Source: Lutibacter sp.
GTDB lineage: Bacteria; Bacteroidota; Bacteroidia; Flavobacteriales; Flavobacteriaceae
Assembly: GCA_003516285.1 (NCBI GenBank)
Contig: DPCK01000089.1
Location: 12,093-30,477, forward strand
Reading direction: 5' to 3'
DNA length: 18,385 nt
The notes beneath the pieces are model-generated. The model ran no database searches. It was not told the origin of the DNA and saw only the letters and a list, made by a program, of their open reading frames with translations. How positions within the stretch are numbered: the first letter of the stretch is position 1; every line of letters starts with the position of its first letter. This document shows, piece after piece, positions 1 through 7,143 of the stretch. Position numbers and translations under genes: made by a program.

Positions 1-1305
1 TACGATTTATCGCATCCGGGAAGAGGAGCTTCACACGGATGGTTTTTCTTTACAACCTATAATACCGAGGAAGCAAATTCTTTGTTGGAAGTTAATGCTT
101 CCCAAAATGACAAAGATTATATTGCGGCCATCAACTGGAAAAAAATTGAAGAATATGTGAACAATGGAGGTGGCACAAAAGCGCCAACCAAATATGCGCA
201 CAATGTTTATAAAGATGAAACGCACTCTGCAACTTCAACCATAAAAGAAGAAGTGTTGATTATCAATCCAAGCGATGTTCCCGGCGCCATCTATTTTATG
301 CCTACACCAAAATCTCCTCACGGTTGCGATGTTGACCCATCTGGTGAATACATTGTTGGAAGCGGAAAATTGGCTGCTGAACTTACAGTGCATTCTTTCA
401 GTAAAATGCTTAAAGCCATTGATGAGAAAAAATTTGACGGTGATGCTTACGGCATTCCAATTTTACAATATGAAGCTACCTTAGCCGGTGCGGTAAAACA
501 ACCGGGTTTAGGACCATTACATACCGAGTTTGATGGAAAAGGAAATGCCTATACCACTTTCTTCATTTCTTCTGAAGTGGTGAAATGGAAATTGGGAACC
601 TGGGAAGTTATCGATAGAAAACCAGTGTTTTACTCAGTGGGTCACTTGATGATTCCTGGAGGAAATTCAAGAAAACCTTTCGGAAAATATTTGGTAGCAA
701 TGAACAAAATTACCAAAGACCGTTATTTGCCAACTGGTCCGGAAGTAACCCAATCTGCACAATTATTTGATATTTCAGGAGATAAAATGGAAATGCTGTT
801 AGATTTTCCAACGATTGGAGAGCCTCATTACGCCGCTGGAATTCCAGCGAATTTAATTGTGCCTAAATCTAAAAAAATATACAAATTAGAAGAAAATAAG
901 CACCCTTATGCCACTAAGTCAGAAGCAGCGGCCAAAGTTGTGAGAAAAGGAAACGAAGTTCACGTATATATGACAATGATTCGTTCTCACTTTGCGCCTG
1001 ACAATATTGAAGGGATACAAGTGGGTGATAAAGTGTATTTTCACGTAACAAACTTAGAACAAGATTATGATGTGCCTCACGGATTTGCCGTAATTGGCGC
1101 GCAAACTTCCGAGTTGTTAATTATGCCAGGCCAAACGGAAACAAATATTTGGGAACCTAAACAAGTTGGGGTGTGGCCATTTTATTGCACAGATTTTTGT
1201 TCAGCGTTGCACCAAGAAATGCAAGGGTATATTAGAGTATCTCCAAAAGGATCTAATGTTCCTTTAACCTATACTTTGGATGGCGATGCTGTTGACGCTG
1301 AATAA
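1..1305 (+). CDS. nosZ: Nitrous oxide reductase NosZ, C-terminal two thirds (5' end outside window)
   Basis: Reduces N2O to N2 in the periplasm using a CuZ cluster in a seven-bladed beta-propeller and a CuA electron-entry site in a C-terminal cupredoxin domain. The reading frame is open from base 1 (YDLSHPGRGASHGW) to the stop at 1303-1305, giving 434 residues; full-length family members have roughly 620-660, so the signal peptide and first propeller blades are missing. Conserved propeller histidines are visible in SPHGCDV, GPLHTEF, VGHLMIPGG and GEPHYAAG. The CuA ligands are present: VPHGF near fragment residue 360, then CTDFCSALHQEM from residue 396, i.e. both cysteines, His and Met. The protein ends shortly after this site, so it has no C-terminal cytochrome c domain such as that of epsilonproteobacterial NosZ. 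The accessory gene order downstream suggests the clade II (atypical) type, which is usually Sec-exported; the signal peptide needed to confirm this is not in view. Confidence 0.97.
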   Translation, partial: YDLSHPGRGASHGWFFFTTYNTEEANSLLEVNASQNDKDYIAAINWKKIEEYVNNGGGTKAPTKYAHNVYKDETHSATSTIKEEVLIINPSDVPGAIYFMPTPKSPHGCDVDPSGEYIVGSGKLAAELTVHSFSKMLKAIDEKKFDGDAYGIPILQYEATLAGAVKQPGLGPLHTEFDGKGNAYTTFFISSEVVKWKLGTWEVIDRKPVFYSVGHLMIPGGNSRKPFGKYLVAMNKITKDRYLPTGPEVTQSAQLFDISGDKMEMLLDFPTIGEPHYAAGIPANLIVPKSKKIYKLEENKHPYATKSEAAAKVVRKGNEVHVYMTMIRSHFAPDNIEGIQVGDKVYFHVTNLEQDYDVPHGFAVIGAQTSELLIMPGQTETNIWEPKQVGVWPFYCTDFCSALHQEMQGYIRVSPKGSNVPLTYTLDGDAVDAE

Positions 1306-1336
1306 TATGTTTCAGCAGTAAGGATGAAAAAAAAAT

Positions 1337-1371
1337 AAACGGGCGAGAAAATAAAAAAGCTCGCCCGTTTT
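1337..1371 (+). terminator. Intrinsic terminator after nosZ
   Basis: A perfect 11-bp inverted repeat, AAACGGGCGAG (1337-1347) and CTCGCCCGTTT (1360-1370), with a 12-nt A-rich loop and a short T run, starts 32 bases after the nosZ stop. It is much more GC-rich than its surroundings. It should separate nosZ transcription from the downstream accessory genes, at least partly. Confidence 0.85.
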
Positions 1372-1554
1372 AAAATATCCATTATGAAAAAATTCACTTG
1401 CTGTTTGCACACATCTTCACCGTAATATTTTAATTTTTATTTTGTAAAGGCTGAAAATTTCAGCGGTACAAATTCCAATTCTTTAAAATAGGGTATTTCG
1501 TGTAAAATGTGTCATTTTTTTGTCGCATTTAATTAAGCAATAAATTTTAAAATA

Positions 1555-2142
1555 ATGAAAAAATCTAAAATTTTAATGATAGTGGGTTCCCTGCTATTAC
1601 TTGGTCTTTTTGTATTTCCATTGTGGAACATAACACTTGAAGCACCACAATATCCAATTCCGTTAGGAATGGATATCCATATCAATAAATTTGTGGACAC
1701 ACACGAATTTGATATCAAAAACATCAATTTAATGAACCATTATGTTGGGATGCAAAACATTCCGGAAACCATTCCCGAGTTTAAAATTTTTCCATTAGTC
1801 ATAGGAGCTATGGTGATTTTAGGCGTAATCATCGGATTTTTAGGCAACCATAAATTATTTCTGGCCTGGTTTGTTTTAATGTGTATATTGGGAACTGCAG
1901 GTATGTACGATTTTTATTTGTGGGAGTATAATTACGGACATAATTTAAGTCCGAAAGCAATTATGAATTTTAAAAATCCCGATGGTTCTGTTATGGGATT
2001 TCAACCGCCGCTTTTTGGTTCTAAAGACATTCTTAATTTTACGGCACATTCCTATCCAAGATTGGGAGCCTACTTTTTGTTTGTGGGAATGATCCTAACC
2101 TTGGTTGCGTTTTTTGTTGGTAAAAAAGAAAAAAAAGCATAG
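1555..2142 (+). CDS. Conserved-looking four-helix membrane protein of the nos cluster, function unknown
   Basis: This 195-residue protein has four predicted membrane segments, about residues 6-26, 79-98, 101-122 and 170-189. Between helices 1 and 2 lies a roughly 50-residue soluble loop with the strings LEAPQYP (28-34), H42, H50 and NHYVGMQ (61-67); a second loop (123-165) contains H129 and H165. With a positive MKKSK start and a KKEKK end, both termini should be cytoplasmic and the His/Met-bearing loops extracytoplasmic. The gene sits between nosZ and nosL, each with its own terminator or promoter signals. From memory, clade II nos clusters often carry a membrane protein gene (nosB) directly after nosZ; the position fits, but I cannot establish homology, so no symbol is given. 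A role in copper delivery or NosZ maturation is an inference from location and the exposed His/Met residues. ATG at 1555 is the natural start. Confidence 0.85.
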   Translation: MKKSKILMIVGSLLLLGLFVFPLWNITLEAPQYPIPLGMDIHINKFVDTHEFDIKNINLMNHYVGMQNIPETIPEFKIFPLVIGAMVILGVIIGFLGNHKLFLAWFVLMCILGTAGMYDFYLWEYNYGHNLSPKAIMNFKNPDGSVMGFQPPLFGSKDILNFTAHSYPRLGAYFLFVGMILTLVAFFVGKKEKKA

Positions 2143-2165
2143 ATATTTTTATTGTTATTTAATAT

Positions 2166-2196
2166 TAAAGCGAGTGTAAACTCTATGCTCGTTTTA
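2166..2196 (+). terminator. Probable intrinsic terminator after the membrane protein gene
   Basis: AAAGCGAG (2167-2174) can pair with CTCGTTTT (2188-2195) with one G-T wobble and a 13-nt loop, ending in a T-rich tract. It lies 24 bases past the stop codon. It is weaker than the hairpin after nosZ. Confidence 0.6.
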
Positions 2197-2272
2197 TATT
2201 AAATTAATAAATGGATATATTTTAAAATGTTTTATAAGAGTTTAATAATAAATTTTTTTAATTCACAACCCT

Positions 2273-2300
2273 ATTCTCAATACTAAATTCTCAATACTAA
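2273..2300 (+). repeat. Perfect 14-bp tandem repeat upstream of the nosL promoter
   Basis: ATTCTCAATACTAA occurs twice back to back (2273-2286 and 2287-2300) with no mismatch. Each copy contains TTCTCAA, whose reverse complement TTGAGAA overlaps the -7 promoter box at 2319-2325. The arrangement could be a set of regulator half-sites or a chance duplication. Confidence 0.8.
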
Positions 2301-2313
2301 CAGCTATTTTACC

Positions 2314-2321
2314 TATATTTG
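2314..2321 (+). promoter_or_regulatory. Bacteroidota-type -7 promoter box for nosLDFY
   Basis: TATATTTG matches the Bacteroidota -7 consensus TAnnTTTG exactly and lies 22 bases before the nosL ATG, so the leader would be about 15-20 nt. No clear -33 TTTG element is seen at the expected distance; the tandem repeat occupies that position, which may mean activator dependence. Confidence 0.6.
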
Positions 2322-2343
2322 AGAACTATTAAAATCAAAAATA

Positions 2344-2790
2344 ATGAACACTAAACTCCTCAAACTATTTATTGGGACCATCGTTTTTTTGCTCACAATT
2401 TCTTGTAAAGTGGCACCTGAAGCCATTGAATACGGCAAAGACCAATGCAGTTTTTGCAAAATGAACATTGTGGACCAAACACATTCAGCACAATTTGTGA
2501 CTGCCAAAGGCAAACAATTTAAATTTGATGCCATAGAATGTATGGTCAATTATTTAGATGAAAACATCGAAGAAAAAATAGCAATATCACTGGTGGCAGA
2601 TTATGCGAATCCGGGTGAAATGACAGAAGCGGAAATCGCTACTTATCTTATAACGCCAGCAATAAAAAGTCCGATGGGCGCAAACCTTTCTGCCTTTTCA
2701 GCAAAAAATACTGCGGAAGAATTTCAGGAAAAACACTCAGGAGAAATTTTCACTTGGGAACTATTAAAACAGAAACTTTCCGACAAATAA
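2344..2790 (+). CDS. nosL: NosL, Cu(I)-binding lipoprotein for NosZ maturation
   Basis: A 148-residue lipoprotein that in studied systems binds Cu(I) and delivers it for assembly of the NosZ copper centres. The N-terminus is a hydrophobic signal ending in a lipobox (LTISC, Cys 21). The NosL hallmark CSFCKM lies at 35-40, giving a Cys-x-x-Cys-x-Met copper site just after the membrane anchor, and the second conserved stretch SPMGANLSAF is at 109-118. The length is typical for Bacteroidota NosL. The start ATG at 2344 is 22 bases after a TAnnTTTG box and has only a weak ribosome-binding sequence, as is usual in this phylum. The stop overlaps the nosD start by one base, so nosL heads the nosLDFY unit. 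Confidence 0.95.
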   Translation: MNTKLLKLFIGTIVFLLTISCKVAPEAIEYGKDQCSFCKMNIVDQTHSAQFVTAKGKQFKFDAIECMVNYLDENIEEKIAISLVADYANPGEMTEAEIATYLITPAIKSPMGANLSAFSAKNTAEEFQEKHSGEIFTWELLKQKLSDK

Positions 2791-4052
2791 TGAAGTACAA
2801 AATCTGGTTATTTTTCTTTTTCATTTTCATTGCTTTTGCTGTTTCTGCCAAACAAATCGTTGTTTGCCAAAGTTGCGAGGTAAAAACCATTAAAGAAGCC
2901 ATTAAAATGGCTAAAGAAGGTGATGAGATTCTCATTAAAAAAGGGGTTTATAAAGAGCAGGATATTGTGATTGACAAACCTATTTCCCTAATAGGTGAAA
3001 AAGACGTGGTGATCGACGGAAATAATGTGGGGGGAATCTTGATAATTCAAACAAATAATTTTAAGATCAAAGGCCTCAAAATTATCAATGTTGGATTGAG
3101 TTATACCATTGAATATGCCGCAATTAAAGTGATTAAAGCCAACGATTTTATCATTGAAGATTGTGTTATGGAAAATGTATTCTTCGGAATTTTAATTGAA
3201 AAATCGAAAAGAGGCATTATCAGAAACAATAAAATCTCCAGCAATCGAAAAAACGAGGCAAGCTCCGGAAACGGTATCCATATTTGGAGCGGAGAAGAAA
3301 TTGAGGTCTATAAAAATGAAATGTTTGGTTTGCGCGACGGTATTTACTTCGAATTTGTGAAAAACAGCATCGTCCATAATAATTTAAGCTATAATAATAT
3401 CCGTTACGGCCTGCACTTTATGTTTTCAAACAACAATATGTATCATCATAACGAGTTTAGAAACAATGGCGCCGGCGTTGCAGTGATGTTCTCTAAATTC
3501 ACCGTGATGCACCATAATAAATTTAGGCTTAATTGGGGATCAGCTTCCTATGGTTTGCTGTTAAAAGAAATTTATGACGCCGAAATTCACGACAACCTGT
3601 TCGAGCAAAATACCATCGGCATCAATGCAGAAGGTTCCACCCGAATTAATTACAAAAACAACACTTTTCTAAGAAATGGCTGGGCAATTAAAATTTCGGG
3701 AGCCTGTTATTCAAATATTTTTATGAATAACGATTTTATGAGCAATTCGTTGGATTTGGCGTATAATTCCAACATCAACGACAATAAGTTCGACAATAAT
3801 TATTGGAGCGAATACACAGGCTACGATTTGGATAAAAACGGCATTGGCGATGTGCCGTACCGGCCCGTAAAGCTTTTTTCATACATTGTAAATAAAACGC
3901 CGGAAGCCTTAATATTGTTGAGAAGTTTGTTTGTTGACATCATCAATTTTTCAGAAAAAGTTTCACCGGTTTTTACGCCAGACGATTTAATGGACAACCA
4001 CCCACTAATGAAACGAGCCATAACAAATTTTGATACACAACGAAATGATTAA
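2790..4052 (+). CDS. nosD: NosD, periplasmic beta-helix copper-assembly protein
   Basis: NosD works with the ABC transporter NosFY in building the CuZ site of NosZ. The 420-residue product starts at the ATG overlapping the nosL stop (TAATG); a TTG start 36 bases further upstream, inside nosL, is rejected because the ATG is directly followed by a clean signal peptide (residues 1-20, FAVSA|K). The rest is a parallel beta-helix of the NosD/CASH type: repeated short strands with Asn/His turns (for example IIEDCVMENVFFGILIEKS, then many HNN and NNxF turns), ending in the family-typical ...NYWSEYTGYDLDKNGIGD, split here in the description by its Trp and Asp-rich turn. A CQSC motif at residues 26-29, right after the signal, is a possible metal or disulfide site. 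Confidence 0.94.
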   Translation: MKYKIWLFFFFIFIAFAVSAKQIVVCQSCEVKTIKEAIKMAKEGDEILIKKGVYKEQDIVIDKPISLIGEKDVVIDGNNVGGILIIQTNNFKIKGLKIINVGLSYTIEYAAIKVIKANDFIIEDCVMENVFFGILIEKSKRGIIRNNKISSNRKNEASSGNGIHIWSGEEIEVYKNEMFGLRDGIYFEFVKNSIVHNNLSYNNIRYGLHFMFSNNNMYHHNEFRNNGAGVAVMFSKFTVMHHNKFRLNWGSASYGLLLKEIYDAEIHDNLFEQNTIGINAEGSTRINYKNNTFLRNGWAIKISGACYSNIFMNNDFMSNSLDLAYNSNINDNKFDNNYWSEYTGYDLDKNGIGDVPYRPVKLFSYIVNKTPEALILLRSLFVDIINFSEKVSPVFTPDDLMDNHPLMKRAITNFDTQRND

Positions 4053-4108
4053 TAGCGAACTGCATCTGTACCAATAAAAAATAAATAATAAATAGATGAA
4101 AAGAATAA

Positions 4109-4816
4109 ATGATTGAATTTAAAAATTTACACAAACGATTCGGAAAATTAGTCGTTTTAGACGGTTTAGACCTTGAGATTAACAAAGGCGGCATATTTGC
4201 CATTCTTGGGCCAAACGGCTCGGGAAAAACCACCTTGATCAAATGTTTGTTGGGGATGGTGATTCCAAATAAAGGCGACATATTCTTCGAGAAAAAAAGC
4301 GTGTTGCGTCAGTGGGCGTACCGCAACAACTTAAATTATTTGCCGCAAATTGCCAATTTTCCGCCTAACTTAACGGTACTTGAACTCATCAATATGGTGA
4401 AAAACCTTCGGCCAAAAACAGCTAATGAGCAAGAACTCATTGAACTTTTTGGATTGAAAAGTTTTCTGGACAAAAAGTTGGGGAATTTATCGGGTGGCAC
4501 AAAACAAAAAGTAAACATTGTGCTCGCATTTATGTTCGACAGCGATTTAATAGTGTTGGATGAACCCACAAATGGCCTGGATCCAATTGCGCTCATCCAT
4601 TTAAAAGAAATAATTCAGAAGGAAAAAGACAAAGGAAAAACCATTTTAATCACCACCCATATTATGAGTTTTGTGGATGAGGTTGCCGATGAAATTGTTT
4701 TCCTGCTCGATGGCAAAATTTATTTCAAAGGAACTGTTGATGCGCTTAAAAAACAAACCAACAATGACAATTTAGAGCACGCCATTGCCAATTTAATAGC
4801 CAAACAATATGCTTAA
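4109..4816 (+). CDS. nosF: NosF, ABC transporter ATP-binding protein
   Basis: A 235-residue ATPase of the NosDFY complex, acting on the cytoplasmic side. All nucleotide-binding elements are present: Walker A GPNGSGKT (34-41), Q-loop Gln 80, signature LSGGTKQK (127-134), Walker B LIVLDEPTNGLD (147-158) and an H-loop in ITTHIMSF. It follows nosD after 56 bases without a terminator, and its last 8 bases overlap the start of nosY. The ATG at 4109 is preferred over the ATG at 4096, which is out of frame and quickly stops. The family in the strict sense is assigned by context; sequence alone would say ABC-2-type exporter ATPase. Confidence 0.94.
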   Translation: MIEFKNLHKRFGKLVVLDGLDLEINKGGIFAILGPNGSGKTTLIKCLLGMVIPNKGDIFFEKKSVLRQWAYRNNLNYLPQIANFPPNLTVLELINMVKNLRPKTANEQELIELFGLKSFLDKKLGNLSGGTKQKVNIVLAFMFDSDLIVLDEPTNGLDPIALIHLKEIIQKEKDKGKTILITTHIMSFVDEVADEIVFLLDGKIYFKGTVDALKKQTNNDNLEHAIANLIAKQYA

Positions 4817-5591
4817 AATATTAAAATACAGTTTTTACGATTTAATGCGCAGCCGCTGGAGCTATGTGTACTTTTTGTTTTATTTGTTGCTGGGTTTTGT
4901 GCTGTTATTTCTGAATAACGATGTTGACAAGGCCGTCATCACTTTAATGAATATCATCATCGTTTTAACGCCTTTAATAGGAACTATTTTTGGCGTGATG
5001 TATTATTACAATTCAAAAGAATTTACTGAATTGCTCTTGGCACAACCCATAAACAGAAGCAAAATTTTTATGGGACAATATCTGGGAATCTCCATTTCCC
5101 TGACCTTAAGTCTGGTTCTTGGGCTCGGAATTCCTTTTGTTTTGTACGGTTTGTTTAAATCTGCTGCAATTTTTAATTTTAGTTTGTTGCTGGTGGTTGG
5201 CGCTTTTCTCAATTTTATTTTCGTGGCATTGTCATACAATATCGCCCTTTCTACCGAAAACAAAATCAAGGGATTTGGCTATGCCATTTTAATGTGGCTG
5301 TTTTTGGCCGTTATTTACGACGGGATTTTTCTGATCTCGCTCGTGGTTTTTAATTCGTATCCGCTGGATAAATTTTCATTGGCGGCCACTATGTTCAATC
5401 CAATAGATTTATCGCGGATTTTAATTCTCTTGAAACTGGATATTTCTGCATTATTGGGCTACACCGGCGCTGTTTTCAGAAAGTTTTTCGGAACAAATTT
5501 CGGAATGCTGATTTCTATGGGCGTTTTGGTGTTATGGGTGGTGTTGCCGGTGTTTCGTATGAATTTAAAGTTGCGAAAAAAGGATTTTTAA
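4809..5591 (+). CDS. nosY: NosY, ABC-2-type permease of the NosDFY complex
   Basis: A 260-residue integral membrane protein with about six hydrophobic segments: near residues 17-38, 43-68, 92-113, 120-143, 155-180 and 235-252. The cytoplasmic stretch ELLLAQPINRSKIFMGQYLG between the second and third helix is typical of NosY and related ABC-2 permeases. It pairs with NosF, and the 8-base overlap of the two genes indicates translational coupling. NosY would span the membrane and connect NosF to periplasmic NosD. It is the last gene of the nos cluster; there is no classical terminator directly after it, but a palindromic repeat with strong hairpins begins 45 bases downstream. Confidence 0.93.
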   Translation: MLKILKYSFYDLMRSRWSYVYFLFYLLLGFVLLFLNNDVDKAVITLMNIIIVLTPLIGTIFGVMYYYNSKEFTELLLAQPINRSKIFMGQYLGISISLTLSLVLGLGIPFVLYGLFKSAAIFNFSLLLVVGAFLNFIFVALSYNIALSTENKIKGFGYAILMWLFLAVIYDGIFLISLVVFNSYPLDKFSLAATMFNPIDLSRILILLKLDISALLGYTGAVFRKFFGTNFGMLISMGVLVLWVVLPVFRMNLKLRKKDF

Positions 5592-5635
5592 CAGCTTAAA
5601 ACTTCAGTTTAATGTTAATTGGCACATCATTTTGC

Positions 5636-5737
5636 GCGTTACCCGCCAGCTGGCGGGTCGGGCTTTCACTACTCGCATTTTTTAGTTGTGAAAAGCAACT
5701 AAAAAAGCGCTCAAACAAGCCGTTCAATCCCTAACGC
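5636..5737. repeat. Structured palindromic intergenic repeat (REP-like)
   Basis: The element is bounded by GCGTTA (5636-5641) and TAACGC (5732-5737). Inside are an 18-bp perfect palindrome ACCCGCCAGCTGGCGGGT (5641-5658), a TCGGGCTTTCACTACTCGC block, and a hairpin with arms TTTTTTAGTTG (5678-5688) and CAACTAAAAAA (5696-5706), extended by CGC/GCG with one bulged A. It ends in CAATCCCTAACGC. Its GC-rich core contrasts with the AT-rich surroundings. I recall very similar blocks scattered between genes of Flavobacteriia, but cannot verify that here. It may also end nosY transcription. Confidence 0.75.
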
Positions 5738-5959
5738 AACTTGAATTAGTTATTAATATTAACTAATGAAAATTGATTTGTGCCCTTTGCCTATTTTCCT
5801 TGCGTTTTTTTGCGATTAAAAAATTTCAATTGCATTGATTTTTTATCTTAGAAATACAATTGCAACAGCAATTAGAACTTAGCTAAATTCCAACAGATTT
5901 TCATCAGCATTGGATGTTTAAAAAGCTGTTTTTATGGGCATTCATTTTAGCGAGATGCT

Positions 5960-5967
5960 TATCTTTG
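5960..5967 (+). promoter_or_regulatory. Bacteroidota-type -7 promoter box upstream of meaB
   Basis: TATCTTTG matches TAnnTTTG. It lies 106 bases before the meaB ATG, leaving a leader of about 100 nt. No clear -33 element is seen, so this is a tentative call. Confidence 0.4.
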
Positions 5968-6073
5968 TTTAATTAATCAAATGAATTACGTTTTTTTCTT
6001 CGGATAAAATGGCAGGAATATTTCATTTTAGGCCGAAGTTTAATCTTAAAATTTAATAATTGGTAAACAATCG

Positions 6074-7087
6074 ATGGAAAACTACAAACCAAAAAGCAGG
6101 TTAACGGCCAAGGAATATATTGATGGTGTTTTAAGAGGCGATCGCGTGCTGCTTTCCAGGGCAATTACCATCATAGAAAGCAATTTGGAAAGCGATAAAC
6201 GCATTGCAAAAGAAATTGTGCAAGCCATTTTGCCAAAATCAGGAAATTCATTCAGAATTGGAATAACCGGAGTTCCCGGCGTAGGAAAAAGCACTTTTAT
6301 TGAAGTTTTCGGACTGCATTTAATCAAGCAAGGTTATAAAGTGGCCATTTTATCCATTGATCCAAGCAGCCAGCGTTCAAAAGGAAGCATTTTGGGCGAC
6401 AAAACCCGTATGGAAGAATTGGCAAATAGGGAAGAAGCCTATATAAGGCCTTCGGCTTCGGGCGATACGCTCGGCGGTGTCGCCAATAAAACGGGTGAAA
6501 CCATGTTGCTTTGTGAAGCTGCCGGTTACGACATAATTTTAATAGAAACAGTGGGCGTGGGGCAGTCGGAAACTGCGGTGCACGGAATGACGGATTTCTT
6601 CCTGCTCTTAATGCTGGCCGGTGCTGGTGATGAACTTCAGGGCATCAAAAAAGGCATTATGGAAATGGCCGATATGGTGGTCATCAACAAAGCGGATGGC
6701 GATAACATTCGAAAAAGCCAAATAGCAAAATCACAATATCAAAACGCTTTGCATATTTTCCCGCAATCGGAATCGGGTTGGAGTCCTGTGGTAAGCACGG
6801 CTTCCGCAATTAAAAATATCGGAATTGATAAAGTATGGGAAGAAATTATCGCTTACAAAAAATTGGTGATGGAGAATGGTTATTTTCATCAAAACAGAAA
6901 TCTGCAGCAAGTGCAATGGATGTATAACAATATCAATGAGGAATTGAAGCTGTTGTTTTACGGATCAAAGGACATTGCAAGTCAGTTGTCAATGTTGGAA
7001 AAGGAGATTATTTCCGCGAAGATATCGCCTGTAGAAGCATCGCAAAAAATTATCGAAGTTTTTAAACAGTCCTTTCAAAAACAATAA
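6074..7087 (+). CDS. meaB: MeaB (ArgK-type) GTPase, chaperone of methylmalonyl-CoA mutase
   Basis: A 337-residue G3E-family P-loop GTPase that gates adenosylcobalamin loading into methylmalonyl-CoA mutase and protects the enzyme from inactivation. Motifs in order: Walker A GVPGVGKST (66-74), IDPSS (95-99) with the downstream Arg/Lys-rich segment, the switch region ETVGVGQSE (158-166), and the guanine-specificity motif NKAD (205-208). The C-terminal helical tail (about 290-337) is the expected dimerisation arm. It is encoded opposite to and converging on mutB, its expected client, with only 56 bases between the stop codons. The ATG at 6074 gives a normal family length. Old annotations call this family LAO/AO transport ATPase ArgK; the mutase neighbourhood makes MeaB the better name. 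Confidence 0.95.
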   Translation: MENYKPKSRLTAKEYIDGVLRGDRVLLSRAITIIESNLESDKRIAKEIVQAILPKSGNSFRIGITGVPGVGKSTFIEVFGLHLIKQGYKVAILSIDPSSQRSKGSILGDKTRMEELANREEAYIRPSASGDTLGGVANKTGETMLLCEAAGYDIILIETVGVGQSETAVHGMTDFFLLLMLAGAGDELQGIKKGIMEMADMVVINKADGDNIRKSQIAKSQYQNALHIFPQSESGWSPVVSTASAIKNIGIDKVWEEIIAYKKLVMENGYFHQNRNLQQVQWMYNNINEELKLLFYGSKDIASQLSMLEKEIISAKISPVEASQKIIEVFKQSFQKQ

Positions 7088-7122
7088 AAAACCCGTCGCA
7101 GTTTTCACCGTGAAGGGTTTTT
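7087..7122. terminator. Bidirectional terminator between convergent meaB and mutB
   Basis: AAAAACCC (7087-7094) pairs with GGGTTTTT (7115-7122). The arms start at the meaB stop codon and lie 22 bases past the mutB stop on the other strand, and each arm supplies a T run in one direction, so it can serve both genes. Confidence 0.7.
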
Positions 7123-7143
7123 CGCTTTCAAATAATTATGAAT

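Larger units (their letters stand above)
5592..6073. other. 482-base non-coding region between nosY and meaB
   Basis: No plausible gene is seen. It contains a palindromic repeat element (5636-5737), a 7-bp perfect inverted repeat TTAGTTA/TAACTAA (5746-5752, 5760-5766), two copies of CAATTGCA 30 bases apart (5827-5834 and 5857-5864), the second forming a small AATTGC/GCAATT hairpin up to 5873, and a promoter box at 5960-5967. Confidence 0.7.

Noticed and set aside
1384..1425. Short ORF of 13 codons (MKKFTCCLHTSSP) between nosZ and the membrane protein gene
   Set aside because: No ribosome-binding site, no similarity that I recognise, and too short to tell from chance in a 249-base spacer.
2273..2300. 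Tandem repeat as the start of a CRISPR or VNTR array
   Set aside because: There are only two 14-bp copies with no spacer; this is not an array.
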